From assembly GCF_014655295.1 (NCBI RefSeq), contig NZ_BNBI01000009.1:1-64000 (forward strand): 64,000 nt of DNA, in the 5' to 3' direction. Source of the stretch: Streptomyces fumanus. Lineage in GTDB: Bacteria; Actinomycetota; Actinomycetes; Streptomycetales; Streptomycetaceae. The notes under the pieces are model-generated. The model did no database searches and was not told where the DNA came from. It saw only the letters and a program-made list of their open reading frames with translations. Positions 8,456-17,859 of this stretch are shown piece by piece. The translations under genes and the position numbers were made by a program. Position 1 is the first letter of the stretch, and the number at the start of each line of letters is the position of its first letter.

Positions 8456-8872
8456 ATGGGCGGAACCTGCAACGAAACTGCGCGGGTGAGCAACTCCTGC
8501 CCCTGCCCGTGCTGCGGACACCCCGTGCTGAGCGCGGTGCCCGGCTCGTACGATATCTGCCCCGTCTGCTTCTGGGAGGACGACGGGGTCCGGTTCCGCT
8601 GGCCGAGCATGGCCGGCGGGACCAACGAGGTCTCCCTGATCGAGGCCCAGCGCAACTACCAGAACTTCGGCGCCTGCGACGAGCAAGGCCAGCGGTACGT
8701 CCGCCCTCCGGCCGAGGACGAGCCGCTCGACCCCGCTTGGCCCCCCATCGCTCCGGCACAGGACTCCTTCGAGGACTGGTCGGCCGAGCACCGCGCCCCC
8801 TGGCCCGACGACAGCTCGGTGCTCTGCTGGTGGCTCCCGACTTTCTGGCGCCGGGACCACTGCCCGTCGTGA
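8456..8872 (+). CDS. CPCC family cysteine-rich protein
   Basis: A 138-residue protein with the hallmark CPCCGHP motif followed by SYDICPVCFWEDDG, a four-cysteine metal-binding pattern, and NEVSLIEAQRNYQNFGAC further on. This is the Cys_rich_CPCC family, members of which I associate with immunity-type genes near polymorphic toxins. The start is ambiguous: ATG at 8456 or GTG at 8486, neither with a strong ribosome binding site. Its stop overlaps the GTG of the HEAT-like gene (GTGA), so the two are translationally coupled. I see no toxin gene nearby. Confidence 0.8.
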   Translation: MGGTCNETARVSNSCPCPCCGHPVLSAVPGSYDICPVCFWEDDGVRFRWPSMAGGTNEVSLIEAQRNYQNFGACDEQGQRYVRPPAEDEPLDPAWPPIAPAQDSFEDWSAEHRAPWPDDSSVLCWWLPTFWRRDHCPS

Positions 8873-9591
8873 CCTCCCACATCGAAACACTCGTCCAGCA
8901 ACTCGACGCCAAGGCCGACGAATCCTACGACGCCCGTGCGGAGCTGATCCGGCTCGGCGCCGACGCCGTACCCGCCATCGTCGACGGCCTGCCTTCCCTC
9001 AGTGGCTTCGGTCGGCTGACCGCCATCGAGGTCTTCGAAGAGGTGGGTGATCCCCGTTGCGGCCCCGCGCTCATCGGCCTGCTGGACAGCGACAACCCGA
9101 CCGTCCGTGAATGGGCGGCCATGGCCCTGGCGAGCCTGAAGATCGACGGCGCCGTCGAGCCCCTGCGCCGCGCATACCTCGCCTGCTGGCAACAGGCGAT
9201 CCCGCCGGACTGGAGCGAGCCCGTCGGCATCCGCTGGGCCCTGACCGAACTCGGCGCACGCACCCCCGTCGTCCCACCGCTCACCGCACGCCTCCGCCCC
9301 ACCGACGCTCTTGGCTGGCCCTCGGCCGATTTCACCGAGATCATCAACGACCTGGCCGACCACGCCCAGGTGATCCTCTACTCCCAGTTCTGGCGGGTGG
9401 ATGCCAGCGGCATGTACGGCGTCCCCGGCCCCGACCTGGCCTGGGAACTCGACTGGACCGCGCCCTGGGAGCACCTGGTCGAAGAGTCCCGCACCTGGTC
9501 CTTGCTGGAAGCTGCCCAAGCCCCCACCGGTCCCAGCATCTTCGTCGCCCCCACCTGGATCGACCGTACCGACCTGTGCCCGGAGACGTGA
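8869..9591 (+). CDS. HEAT-repeat-like protein
   Basis: A 240-residue protein starting at the GTG that overlaps the CPCC stop. Two HEAT-type helical repeats are visible early: RAELIRLGADAVPAIVDGL, then FEEVGDPRCGPALIGLLDSD and PTVREWAAMALASLKIDGAV. The C-terminal half is unlike HEAT and rich in Trp (WELDWTAPWEHLVEES). It is cytoplasmic, with no signal or membrane segment. The coupling suggests a shared function with the CPCC protein, possibly as paired immunity-like proteins, but no partner toxin is seen. Confidence 0.68.
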   Translation: MTSHIETLVQQLDAKADESYDARAELIRLGADAVPAIVDGLPSLSGFGRLTAIEVFEEVGDPRCGPALIGLLDSDNPTVREWAAMALASLKIDGAVEPLRRAYLACWQQAIPPDWSEPVGIRWALTELGARTPVVPPLTARLRPTDALGWPSADFTEIINDLADHAQVILYSQFWRVDASGMYGVPGPDLAWELDWTAPWEHLVEESRTWSLLEAAQAPTGPSIFVAPTWIDRTDLCPET

Positions 9592-9594
9592 CCT

Positions 9595-10227
9595 ATGTCG
9601 TTCCAGCACCCCGAGGAGATCGGCTACGGCTACGTGATCGAGCGCTACGTGACGCGGAAGGACTCGGACCACCCGCGATACCGCGATCTGAAGAGCGGCC
9701 GTCTCCTGCGCCCCGGGTGGCCGCACGCCGAACGCTTCGCCCAACACCTCGTCGCCGACGCGGCCACGATTACCGATGCTGAGTTGGAGGCCCTCCTCGG
9801 CTACGAGTGGCGCTCACGTCTCACCGCCGCATGGCTGATCGGCGCCGGTCGCCGCGATCGGTTCCGCGAACGCATCGGCGACCTGCTCCTGACCAGCGAG
9901 GTCTGCTTCTCCGGCAGCGCCTACTGCTTCGCCCTGGCCCGCTTCTGCACCCACGCGGACGCCGAGATCCTCGCCACCTACCTGAACCGCTACCTCCCCC
10001 GCACCGACCTCCGCTACGACCAGCCCGCAGCCCTCGGTGCCCTCCTCCGCCTCGACGCCCACCTCGGCACCCACCATGCGGAACGTTTCACCCAGCCCCA
10101 TGGTCTCTGGGACCGGTGGGTCAATGCCCTGGACCACCTCCGCGACCACCCCGATTACACCCCCGCCGAGCGGCGCCGCTTTACGGACCTGCAGCGCGAG
10201 TTCGCCGACAGTTGGGCCCACGCATAG
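9595..10227 (+). CDS. DUF6000 family-like protein
   Basis: A 210-residue helical protein starting three bases after the HEAT-like gene. The central part reads LLGYEWRSRLTAAWLIGAGRRDRFRERIGDLLLTSEVCFSGSAYCFALARF, followed by YLPRTDLRYDQPAALGALLRLD. This resembles the DUF6000 proteins found as single genes in Streptomyces accessory DNA. Its position directly behind the CPCC and HEAT-like genes gives a three-gene operon. No catalytic motif is apparent. The family assignment is from memory of the pattern and is moderate. Confidence 0.6.
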   Translation: MSFQHPEEIGYGYVIERYVTRKDSDHPRYRDLKSGRLLRPGWPHAERFAQHLVADAATITDAELEALLGYEWRSRLTAAWLIGAGRRDRFRERIGDLLLTSEVCFSGSAYCFALARFCTHADAEILATYLNRYLPRTDLRYDQPAALGALLRLDAHLGTHHAERFTQPHGLWDRWVNALDHLRDHPDYTPAERRRFTDLQREFADSWAHA

Positions 10228-10264
10228 CCGGCACTATCTCGACGACGAGAAGGACATCTTTCTC

Positions 10265-10404
10265 ATGCAGGGGTGGAAGGTGGAGGACATCGAGCGGCTG
10301 AGGCAGATGGACATCCCCAGCCACGAGACGGTGCCGGAGGCCCCCGGCGCACGGTGCAGTTCTTCCAGGAGGTGAAGCAAGGTGGCGAGGACCCCGACGT
10401 TTGA
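10265..10404 (+). pseudogene. Frameshifted small coding remnant upstream of the DUF6879 gene
   Basis: From the ATG at 10265 the frame reads MQGWKVEDIERLRQMD and stops at 10375. A switch of frame near 10348 would continue with TVQFFQEVKQGGEDPDV to a stop at 10404, overlapping the next gene by 23 bases, as a coupled gene would. In-frame codons upstream (YLDDEKDIFL) also look coding although no start precedes them. I read this as the decayed 3' end of a gene. A real short gene is possible. Confidence 0.4.
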
Positions 10405-10894
10405 GGAGCTGTTTCGTGACTGCCAGAGGACTGCCGTCCATCTGGAGATGCGCGACGCCTACATGAAGTCGGACCCGGCCTTCATCGATTGGAAGGCCGG
10501 TCAGACCTTCGACCCTGCCGAGCGCTGGGCCGACTGGCACGCGATCGTCACCGAGGCGACCGGGCGAGGCGTGGAGGTCCGACGTGCCCGTATCGTTTCG
10601 ACGCCCGTCAGCGAGTACATCCGCTTCGAGTACGACGTGACGGACAGGCTGAACATCGCCGCCGGCGAATCCGTGCGCTGGCTGTCGCGGCGGGCCGCCA
10701 CCGACCTCGCCCTTCCGGGCAATGACTTCTGGCTGTTCGACTCCTCGCTCGTCCTCGTCAACCACTTCGACGGCGAGGGCGAGACGCTGGAACTGGAGCT
10801 GGCGGAAGATCCGGAGGTGGCGAAGCTCTGCGAGTCGGCCTTCGAGGCCGTGTGGAAACGGGCGACGCCGCACGCCGAGTTCGAGTTGGCCTGA
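10382..10894 (+). CDS. DUF6879 family protein
   Basis: A 170-residue protein, GTG start, with AGGAGG about nine bases upstream. It shows the DUF6879 pattern: FEELFRDCQRTAVHLEMRDAYM, a central RRARIVSTPVSEYIRFEYDVT, and the late WLFDSSLVLVNHFDGEGE. In Streptomyces these genes usually sit next to XRE/DUF397-type regulators. Here the upstream neighbour is only a broken remnant, which may be what is left of the usual partner. Function is unknown; the family call is fairly sure. Confidence 0.8.
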   Translation: MARTPTFEELFRDCQRTAVHLEMRDAYMKSDPAFIDWKAGQTFDPAERWADWHAIVTEATGRGVEVRRARIVSTPVSEYIRFEYDVTDRLNIAAGESVRWLSRRAATDLALPGNDFWLFDSSLVLVNHFDGEGETLELELAEDPEVAKLCESAFEAVWKRATPHAEFELA

Positions 10895-11126
10895 CGGCCT
10901 GATCCGCCCCCCACCGCACATGACATCGCCGTCTTCGAGCGTCCAAGGAGCCCGCAAAAAAACGCTCGGGAAACGCCTGGCCGGGAGCGCGACCTTCGTG
11001 ATCGGTGTAGCGCCTGTGGCGCGGAAGGCGAGGCGAAAAAGCCCATCTCGACCGCCCGAGGCATCGAGCATGTACCTCTAGTAGCGCGATATGGACACGA
11101 ACCACATCCCCGCACGGAAAGACCAA
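10895..11126. other. Intergenic stretch without a gene
   Basis: Between the DUF6879 stop and the ychF terminator. It holds a 7-bp CGAGCGT/ACGCTCG inverted repeat around 10935-10967 with a long A-containing loop, too weak to call a terminator. I see no open frame with coding character. Confidence 0.4.
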
Positions 11127-11152
11127 GGGTCCGACCCCGGCGAGTCGGACCC
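11127..11152 (-). terminator. Hairpin terminator downstream of ychF
   Basis: GGGTCCGAC (11127-11135) pairs perfectly with GTCGGACCC (11144-11152) across an eight-base loop. It lies about 50 bases beyond the ychF stop on the minus strand. A T-rich stretch (TTGGTCTTTC) follows in the minus-strand direction. Confidence 0.7.
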
Positions 11153-11200
11153 CTTCCAACCTGCGTGTTGCCAGGCCGGCGCTGTGGTGGTGTGCCCCCG

Positions 11201-12289
<1,089 letters not shown>

Positions 12290-12453
12290 GTTGCGACTTC
12301 CCGTACGTGAGATGAGGACTGGCGAGTGGGCCGATCCACCAGTCTACGGGGTGTGCGGCAGGGATCACGCGGGCAGTCGAACGGTTGGCCAGGCTCCGGC
12401 CCTCGGCGTGTCCGAGGGGCGATTCTGCACATTAAACGACCTAAGTTGGACCA

Positions 12454-12996
12454 GTGGAGCAACCCAGGACGCGACCTGCCGAGGACGGAACGCGACGCGG
12501 CCGGCCCCCGCTGCCCCCGCAGGCCCGGGGCGCGGCACCGGTCCGCCGGCCGGGAGTGCGGCGCCCGTCCGCGCCCCCGGCGCCGGGCACCGGGCGGACG
12601 CTGCCCGGCCCCCGGCTGACCGGGCTGGGCGGCGGGCTGTTCTGCGCGGCGCTGATGCTCGTGCTGGGCTTCCTCGACCAGGCGCTGTTCGGGTCGTCCC
12701 GGACGGTGTACGGCGTGCTGTTCCTGCCGGTGTGCGTGCTGACCTCGGTGTGGGTGCGGCCGGGCGACCTGCTCATCGCCCCGATCGTGGTGCCGCTCGC
12801 CTTCGCCCTGGGGCTGACCCGGATCAGCGACGGCGGCGACGGGCTCTCCGGCCAGGTGGGCGGCTATGTCACCACCCTGGCCACGGAGGTCGGCTGGCTG
12901 TACGGGGGGACCCTGATCGCCGGGGTGATCGTGCTGGTTCGCCGGGTGCGGGTGGTGCGCCGCCGGGTCGCGGCGCGGGGTCGTACGGCGGCATAA
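12454..12996 (+). CDS. DUF6542 membrane protein
   Basis: A 180-residue protein. The first 55 residues are Pro/Arg-rich and disordered, and three or four hydrophobic helices follow (GGGLFCAALMLVLGFLDQALF, GVLFLPVCVLTSVWV, LLIAPIVVPLAFALGL, WLYGGTLIAGVIVLV) before a basic tail. This matches DUF6542, an actinobacterial integral membrane family next to ychF. The GTG at 12454 is the likely start. A 12-bp stem terminator lies 18 bases beyond its stop. Function is unknown. Confidence 0.8.
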   Translation: MEQPRTRPAEDGTRRGRPPLPPQARGAAPVRRPGVRRPSAPPAPGTGRTLPGPRLTGLGGGLFCAALMLVLGFLDQALFGSSRTVYGVLFLPVCVLTSVWVRPGDLLIAPIVVPLAFALGLTRISDGGDGLSGQVGGYVTTLATEVGWLYGGTLIAGVIVLVRRVRVVRRRVAARGRTAA

Positions 12997-13013
12997 AGGG
13001 GTTGTACCGGGGC

Positions 13014-13040
13014 CGGGGGACCCTGCGTCAGGGTCCCCCG
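13014..13040. terminator. Bidirectional-type hairpin between DUF6542 gene and ppgK
   Basis: CGGGGGACCCTG (13014-13025) pairs perfectly with CAGGGTCCCCCG (13029-13040) across the three-base loop CGT. The two flanking genes converge here, so the hairpin could end both transcripts. Confidence 0.85.
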
Positions 13041-13087
13041 AGGTTTCCGGGTCCGTACGCCCTACTCGCCCCGGTCCGTCGTACGCC

Positions 13088-13843
13088 TCACTCGCCCCGG
13101 TCCGTCTCCGCCGCCCGCATCGCCGCGCCGACGATGCCCGCGTTGTTCTGCAACTGGGCCGGGACGATCTCCGCGCGGATGTCCTCCAGGTAGGGCAGGA
13201 ACTTGTGCGCCTTGCGGCTGACGCCGCCGCCGATGATGAACAGCTCGGGCGAGAACAGCATCTCGACATGGGCGAGGTACTTGCGCACCCGGTGCCCCCA
13301 GTGCTCCCAGGACAGGTCGTGGTCCTCCTTGACCTTGCTGGAGGCCCGCTTCTCCGCGTCGTGCCCGTCCAGCTCCAGGTGGCCCAGCTCGGTGTTGGGC
13401 ACCAGGACGCCGTCGGTGAAGACGGCGCTGCCGATGCCGGTGCCGAAGGTGAGCAGGACGACCGTGCCCTTGCGGCCGCGTCCGGCGCCGAAGTGGGCCT
13501 CGGCGACGCCGGCCGCGTCCGCGTCGTTGACGACGGTCACCGGCAGGCCGCCCAGGCGCTCGCTGAACAGGGCCCGGGCGTCGGTGTCGATCCAGCTCTT
13601 GTCGACGTTGGCCGCCGTACGGATCATCGCGCCGCCGGTGACCACGCCCGGGAAGGTGAGTCCGACCGGGCCGGTCCAGCCGAAGTGCTCGACCACCTGC
13701 CGCACCCCGTCGGCGACACTCTCCGGGGTCGCCGGGTGCGGGGTGAGTACCTTGCAGCGCTCCTCCGCCAAGTCGCCCCTGTCCAGATCGACAGGGGCGC
13801 CCTTGATCCCGGAGCCGCCGATGTCCACGCCGAAGATCTGCAT
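13088..13843 (-). CDS. ppgK: Polyphosphate glucokinase
   Basis: A 251-residue ROK-family kinase that phosphorylates glucose with polyphosphate or ATP. Motifs are the N-terminal phosphate motif FGVDIGGSGIKGAPVD, NDADAAGVAE, the LTFGTGIGSA adenosine-type motif, and ELGHLELDGHDAEKRAS (the ROK glucose-binding/metal region with the PPGK-typical insert). Length is normal for actinobacterial PpgK. It is transcribed in the same direction as ispH, 29 bases downstream of it, and ends near a shared hairpin. Confidence 0.95.
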   Translation of the reverse strand: MQIFGVDIGGSGIKGAPVDLDRGDLAEERCKVLTPHPATPESVADGVRQVVEHFGWTGPVGLTFPGVVTGGAMIRTAANVDKSWIDTDARALFSERLGGLPVTVVNDADAAGVAEAHFGAGRGRKGTVVLLTFGTGIGSAVFTDGVLVPNTELGHLELDGHDAEKRASSKVKEDHDLSWEHWGHRVRKYLAHVEMLFSPELFIIGGGVSRKAHKFLPYLEDIRAEIVPAQLQNNAGIVGAAMRAAETDRGE

Positions 13844-13872
13844 GGCACCACGTTACGGCCCCGGACCGGGCC

Positions 13873-14889
13873 TCACGCCTCGGAGGTGCCCGAACCGCCC
13901 CGGCCCGCCGCCAGGGAGGCGGCCTCCTCGCGCAGGTCCCGGCGCAGCTCCTTGGGGAGCGAGAAGGTGATGGACTCCTCGGCGGCCTTGACGATCTCCA
14001 CGTCCGCGTAGCCGCGCCGGGCGAGCCACTCCAGGACCTGCTCGACCAGGACCTCGGGGACGGAGGCGCCGGAGGTGACGCCGACCGTGGTCACGCCGTC
14101 CAGCCAGGTCTCGTCGATCTCGTCGGCGAAGTCCACCAGGTGGGCGTCGCGGGCGCCGGCCTGCTTGGCGACCTCGACCAGGCGCTTGGAGTTGGAGGAG
14201 TTGCGGGAGCCGACGACGATCACCAGGTCGGCCTCGGCGCCCATCTGCTTCACGGCGAGCTGCCGGTTCTGCGTGGCGTAGCAGATGTCGTCGCTGGGCG
14301 GGGAGACGAGCCCCGGGAACTTCTCCTTCAGCGCGTCGACGGTCTCCATGGTCTCGTCCACCGAGAGCGTGGTCTGGGAGAGCCAGACGACCTTGGACGG
14401 GTCGCGGACCTCGACCTTGGCGACGTCGCCGGGGCCGTCGACGAGCTGGATGTGGTCGGGGGCCTCGCCGGAGGTGCCGATGACCTCCTCGTGGCCCTCG
14501 TGGCCGATCAGGAGGATGTCGTAGTCCTCCTGGGCGAAGCGGACCGCTTCCTTGTGGACTTTGGTGACCAGGGGGCAGGTCGCGTCGATGGTGGCGAGCC
14601 GGCCGCGCTGGGCCTCCTCGTGGACGACGGGGGCCACGCCGTGCGCGGAGAACATCACGATGTTCCCCGGCGGGACCTCCTCGGTGCGCTCGACGAAGAT
14701 CGCGCCCTTCTTCTCCAGCGTCTGCACGACGTACTTGTTGTGCACGATCTCGTGCCGGACGTAGACCGGGGCGCCGTACTGCTCCAGGGCTTTCTCGACG
14801 GCGATCACGGCGCGGTCCACACCCGCGCAGTAGCCCCGGGGGGCGGCGAGCAGGACACGGCGGCCAGACGAAGCAGTCATGGCACCCAT
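13873..14889 (-). CDS. ispH: 4-hydroxy-3-methylbut-2-enyl diphosphate reductase
   Basis: A 338-residue enzyme of the non-mevalonate pathway that makes IPP and DMAPP through a [4Fe-4S] cluster. The three cluster cysteines are visible at 21 (RGYCAGV), 105 (TCPLVTKVH) and 203 (CYATQNRQ), as is the SAHGV motif. An alternative ATG three codons inside (14880) would give 335 residues. The upstream open frame on the same strand is a shadow. The gene diverges from an APC permease with about 90 bases between them. Confidence 0.97.
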   Translation of the reverse strand: MGAMTASSGRRVLLAAPRGYCAGVDRAVIAVEKALEQYGAPVYVRHEIVHNKYVVQTLEKKGAIFVERTEEVPPGNIVMFSAHGVAPVVHEEAQRGRLATIDATCPLVTKVHKEAVRFAQEDYDILLIGHEGHEEVIGTSGEAPDHIQLVDGPGDVAKVEVRDPSKVVWLSQTTLSVDETMETVDALKEKFPGLVSPPSDDICYATQNRQLAVKQMGAEADLVIVVGSRNSSNSKRLVEVAKQAGARDAHLVDFADEIDETWLDGVTTVGVTSGASVPEVLVEQVLEWLARRGYADVEIVKAAEESITFSLPKELRRDLREEAASLAAGRGGSGTSEA

Positions 14890-14981
14890 CGTAAGGCCGC
14901 GTTCGGCGGGTCAGAGATCGCGTGCTCCGCGCGATGCCGGGGAGACTGATGTGATCGGCACGCGTACGGCTGGGAGGCAGG

Positions 14982-16346
14982 ATGTCGGAGACCGGTACGG
15001 CGGCCCGCGAGGACGCCGGACGGCACGCGCTGCGGCGCACGCTCGGCTTCCGTGACCTGGTGGTCTACGGGCTGCTGTTCATCGCGCCGATGGCGCCGGT
15101 CGGCGTGTTCGGCACGCTGGACGCGAAGTCGCACGGCGCGGTGGCGCTGGTGTACCTGGTGGCGACGGTGGCGATGGCGTTCACGGCGTTCAGCTACGCG
15201 CAGATGGTGCGGGTGGTGCCGCAGGCGGGGTCGGTGTTCGCGTACGCGCGGGCGGGGCTCGGCAAGGGCGCCGGGTTCGTCGCGGGGTGGATGGCGATGC
15301 TGGACTACGTCCTCATCCCGGCGGTGGCCTACCTGTTCTCCGGCATCGCGATGAACGAGCTGGTCCCCGGGGTGTCGCGGTGGGTGTGGACGGCGCTGGC
15401 GGTGCTGGTGACGACCCTGCTGAACCTGTGGGGGGTACGGGCGGCGGCCCGGGTGGGCTTCGCGGTGCTGGCCATGGAGATCGTGGTGCTGCTGGTGTTC
15501 GTGGTCTCGGCGGTCGTGGTGCTGGCGCGGGACGGGGCCGAGCGGGGCTGGCTGTCGCCGCTGTCCGGGGACGGCTCGCAGGGCGCGTTCGCGCTGTCCG
15601 CGGTGGTGGGGGCGGTGTCGGTGGCGGTCCTGTCGTACCTGGGCTTCGACGCGATCGCGGCGTTCGCGGAGGAGGTCACCGGGGGGTCGGCGAAGGTGGC
15701 CCGCGCGCTGCTGTTCTGCCTGGCGCTGGCGGGCGTGCTGTTCGTCGCCCAGACGTACCTGGCGGCCCTGCTGGCGCCCATGTCGTCGGCGGAGCTGGCG
15801 GCGGCGCCGGAGGGCCAGGGGTCGGCGTTCTACGACGCGGTGGACGCGTCGGTGGGGACGTGGCTGCACGATCTGGTGGCGGTGAGCAAGGCGATCGGGG
15901 CGGCGTTCGCGGCGCTGGCCGGGCAGGCGGCGGCCGGGCGGCTGCTGTTCGCGATGGCCCGGGACCGGCGGCTGCCGCGGGTCCTGTCCCGTACGTACGC
16001 GGGCGTGCCCCGGGTGGCGCTGCTGGTGGCGGCGGTGATCACGCTGGTCGCGGCGGTGTGGGCGGCCCGGCGGGACGACGGCATGGACCACCTGGTGTCG
16101 GTGGTCGACATCGGCGCCCTGACGGCGTTCACGCTGCTGCACGCGAGCGTGGTGGGCTGGTTCGCGGTACGCCGCCGGGAGGGCGCGGTGAGCTGGTGGC
16201 GCCATCTGCTGGTCCCGGCGATCGGCGCGGCGATCACGGTCGCCGTGATCGTGGAGGCGTCGGCCACGGCCCAGGTGGTGGGCCTGATCTGGCTGGCGGT
16301 GGGGCTGATCGTGCTGGTGGCCCAGCGGAACCGGGTCGAGGGCTAG
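14982..16346 (+). CDS. APC superfamily amino acid permease
   Basis: A 454-residue membrane protein with about 12 hydrophobic helices. The APC signature is present: an N-terminal LGFRDLVVYGLLFIAPMAPVGVFG with the unwound helix-1 glycines, then YAQMVRVVPQAGSVFAYARAGLGKGAGFVAGWMAMLDYVL. It is probably a proton-coupled uptake system for an amino acid or related amine (YjeH/PotE-like group). Substrate cannot be read from the sequence. It is followed by a nested hairpin at 16362-16403 and is probably monocistronic. Confidence 0.9.
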   Translation: MSETGTAAREDAGRHALRRTLGFRDLVVYGLLFIAPMAPVGVFGTLDAKSHGAVALVYLVATVAMAFTAFSYAQMVRVVPQAGSVFAYARAGLGKGAGFVAGWMAMLDYVLIPAVAYLFSGIAMNELVPGVSRWVWTALAVLVTTLLNLWGVRAAARVGFAVLAMEIVVLLVFVVSAVVVLARDGAERGWLSPLSGDGSQGAFALSAVVGAVSVAVLSYLGFDAIAAFAEEVTGGSAKVARALLFCLALAGVLFVAQTYLAALLAPMSSAELAAAPEGQGSAFYDAVDASVGTWLHDLVAVSKAIGAAFAALAGQAAAGRLLFAMARDRRLPRVLSRTYAGVPRVALLVAAVITLVAAVWAARRDDGMDHLVSVVDIGALTAFTLLHASVVGWFAVRRREGAVSWWRHLLVPAIGAAITVAVIVEASATAQVVGLIWLAVGLIVLVAQRNRVEG

Positions 16347-16361
16347 CGCCTCGCCCGGCAA

Positions 16362-16403
16362 GGGCACGCGCGGTGCTGCGGCACCACCCACGCGCGCGTG
16401 CCC
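16362..16403 (+). terminator. Nested hairpin downstream of the APC permease
   Basis: GGGCACGCGCG (16362-16372) pairs with CGCGCGTGCCC (16393-16403). The loop between them contains a second small stem, GGTGC/GCACC. It lies about 16 bases past the permease stop and has no T tract, as is common in Streptomyces. Confidence 0.7.
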
Positions 16404-16406
16404 GGC

Positions 16407-16434
16407 CGGCCCGGCACGCGCGCGTGCCGGGCCG
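16407..16434. repeat. 28-bp perfect palindrome with no loop
   Basis: CGGCCCGGCACGCG (16407-16420) is followed immediately by its reverse complement CGCGTGCCGGGCCG (16421-16434). It sits four bases after the permease hairpin and about 200 bases before xseA. The remaining bases to 16641 are GC-rich and hold no gene that I can support. Confidence 0.8.
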
Positions 16435-16641
16435 ACTCCGGGCCGGACGGCCGGGGCGGGCCGGACGGTCTGGGGCGCCCCCCGAATGTCGGCGCGTCGC
16501 CCGCGCGCCTGCCCCAGGGGCTCGCAGCGCCGGGGCCCGTCGTCGGCGCCCCCGCGCGCGTGCCCCGCGCTCGGGGAGCCGGGGCGTCTTCGCCGGACGG
16601 TGCCCGGCGTCGTTGTCGGTGGGGGCGGTTACGCTCGCGGC

Positions 16642-17850
16642 ATGGCGGTGAACACGAGTCCTGAGGCGGCCCTGCCCGTGGGTGAGGTCTCCCGGCTGAT
16701 CGGGGGCTGGATCGACCGGCTCGGCGCGGTGTGGGTCGAGGGGCAGATCACGCAGCTCTCCCGGCGGCCCGGCGCGGGCGTGGTGTTCCTGACGCTGCGC
16801 GATCCGTCGTACGACATCTCGGTGAGCGTCACCTGCTACCGGCAGGTGTTCGACGCGGTGGCCGACGTGGTCGGCGAGGGCGCCCGCGTCGTCGTGCACG
16901 CCAAGCCGGAGTGGTACGCGCCGCGCGGCCAGTTGTCGCTGCGCGCCGCCGAGATCCGCCCGGTCGGGGTCGGTGAGCTGCTCGCCCGGCTGGAGCAGCT
17001 CAAGAAGGCCCTCGCGCGGGAGGGCCTGTTCGCGCCGGAGCGCAAGAAGCCGCTGCCGTTCCTGCCCCGGCTGGTCGGCCTGGTGTGCGGGCGGGCCTCG
17101 GCGGCCGAGCGGGACGTGCTGGAGAACGCCCGGCACCGGTGGCCCGCCGTCCGTTTCGAGGTGCGCAATGTCGCCGTGCAGGGCGTGCACGCCGTGCCGC
17201 AGGTCGTCCAGGCCGTGAAGGAGCTGGACGCGATGGACGAGGTGGACGTGATCGTCGTGGCGCGCGGCGGCGGCAGCGTGGAGGACCTGCTGCCGTTCTC
17301 CGACGAGCAGGTGGTGCGGACGGTGGCGGAGTGCCGTACGCCCGTGGTGTCCGCGATCGGCCACGAGCCCGACAACCCCCTCCTGGACCACGTGGCCGAC
17401 CTGCGGGCGTCCACGCCGACCGACGCGGCGAAGAAGGTCGTCCCGGACGTCGGCGAGGAGTACGAGCGGGTGCGGCTGCTGCGGGACCGGGCGCGGCGGT
17501 GTGTGGCGGCGTTCGTGGAGCGGGAGGAGCGGGGGCTGGCCCACGCGCTGGCCCGCCCCTCGATGGAGGACCCGCACCGGATGATCGAGGAGCGGGCCGG
17601 GCAGGTGACCGCCCTGCTCGACCGGAGCCGGCGCACGCTCCGGCACCACCTGGACCGGGCCGACTCCGAGCTGACGCACACGCACGCGCGCGTGGTGGCC
17701 CTGTCCCCCGCCGCGACCCTGAAGCGGGGCTACGCGGTGCTCCAGCGGGCCGACGGCCACGCCGTCCGGGACCCCGCCGAGGTGGCACCGGGCGAGTCGC
17801 TGCGGGCCCGGGTCGCCGAGGGCGACTTCTCCGTGTCGGTCGACGCATAG
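16642..17850 (+). CDS. xseA: Exodeoxyribonuclease VII large subunit
   Basis: A 402-residue protein. The N-terminal OB-fold begins LPVGEVSRLIGGWIDRLGAVWVEGQI. The catalytic part has VDVIVVARGGGSVEDLLPFSDE, a family hallmark, and PVVSAIGHEPDNPLLDHVADLRASTPTDAA. The C-terminal coiled coil is shorter than in E. coli, as in other actinobacteria. I chose the ATG at 16642 because the upstream extension is a GC-rich shadow. Together with XseB it degrades single-stranded DNA in both directions. The next gene, xseB, starts 9 bases after its stop. Confidence 0.96.
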   Translation: MAVNTSPEAALPVGEVSRLIGGWIDRLGAVWVEGQITQLSRRPGAGVVFLTLRDPSYDISVSVTCYRQVFDAVADVVGEGARVVVHAKPEWYAPRGQLSLRAAEIRPVGVGELLARLEQLKKALAREGLFAPERKKPLPFLPRLVGLVCGRASAAERDVLENARHRWPAVRFEVRNVAVQGVHAVPQVVQAVKELDAMDEVDVIVVARGGGSVEDLLPFSDEQVVRTVAECRTPVVSAIGHEPDNPLLDHVADLRASTPTDAAKKVVPDVGEEYERVRLLRDRARRCVAAFVEREERGLAHALARPSMEDPHRMIEERAGQVTALLDRSRRTLRHHLDRADSELTHTHARVVALSPAATLKRGYAVLQRADGHAVRDPAEVAPGESLRARVAEGDFSVSVDA

Positions 17851-17859
17851 GGTGAGGGA

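Noticed and set aside
10936..10967. Terminator after the DUF6879 gene
   Set aside because: Only a 7-bp stem with a long loop and no T tract.
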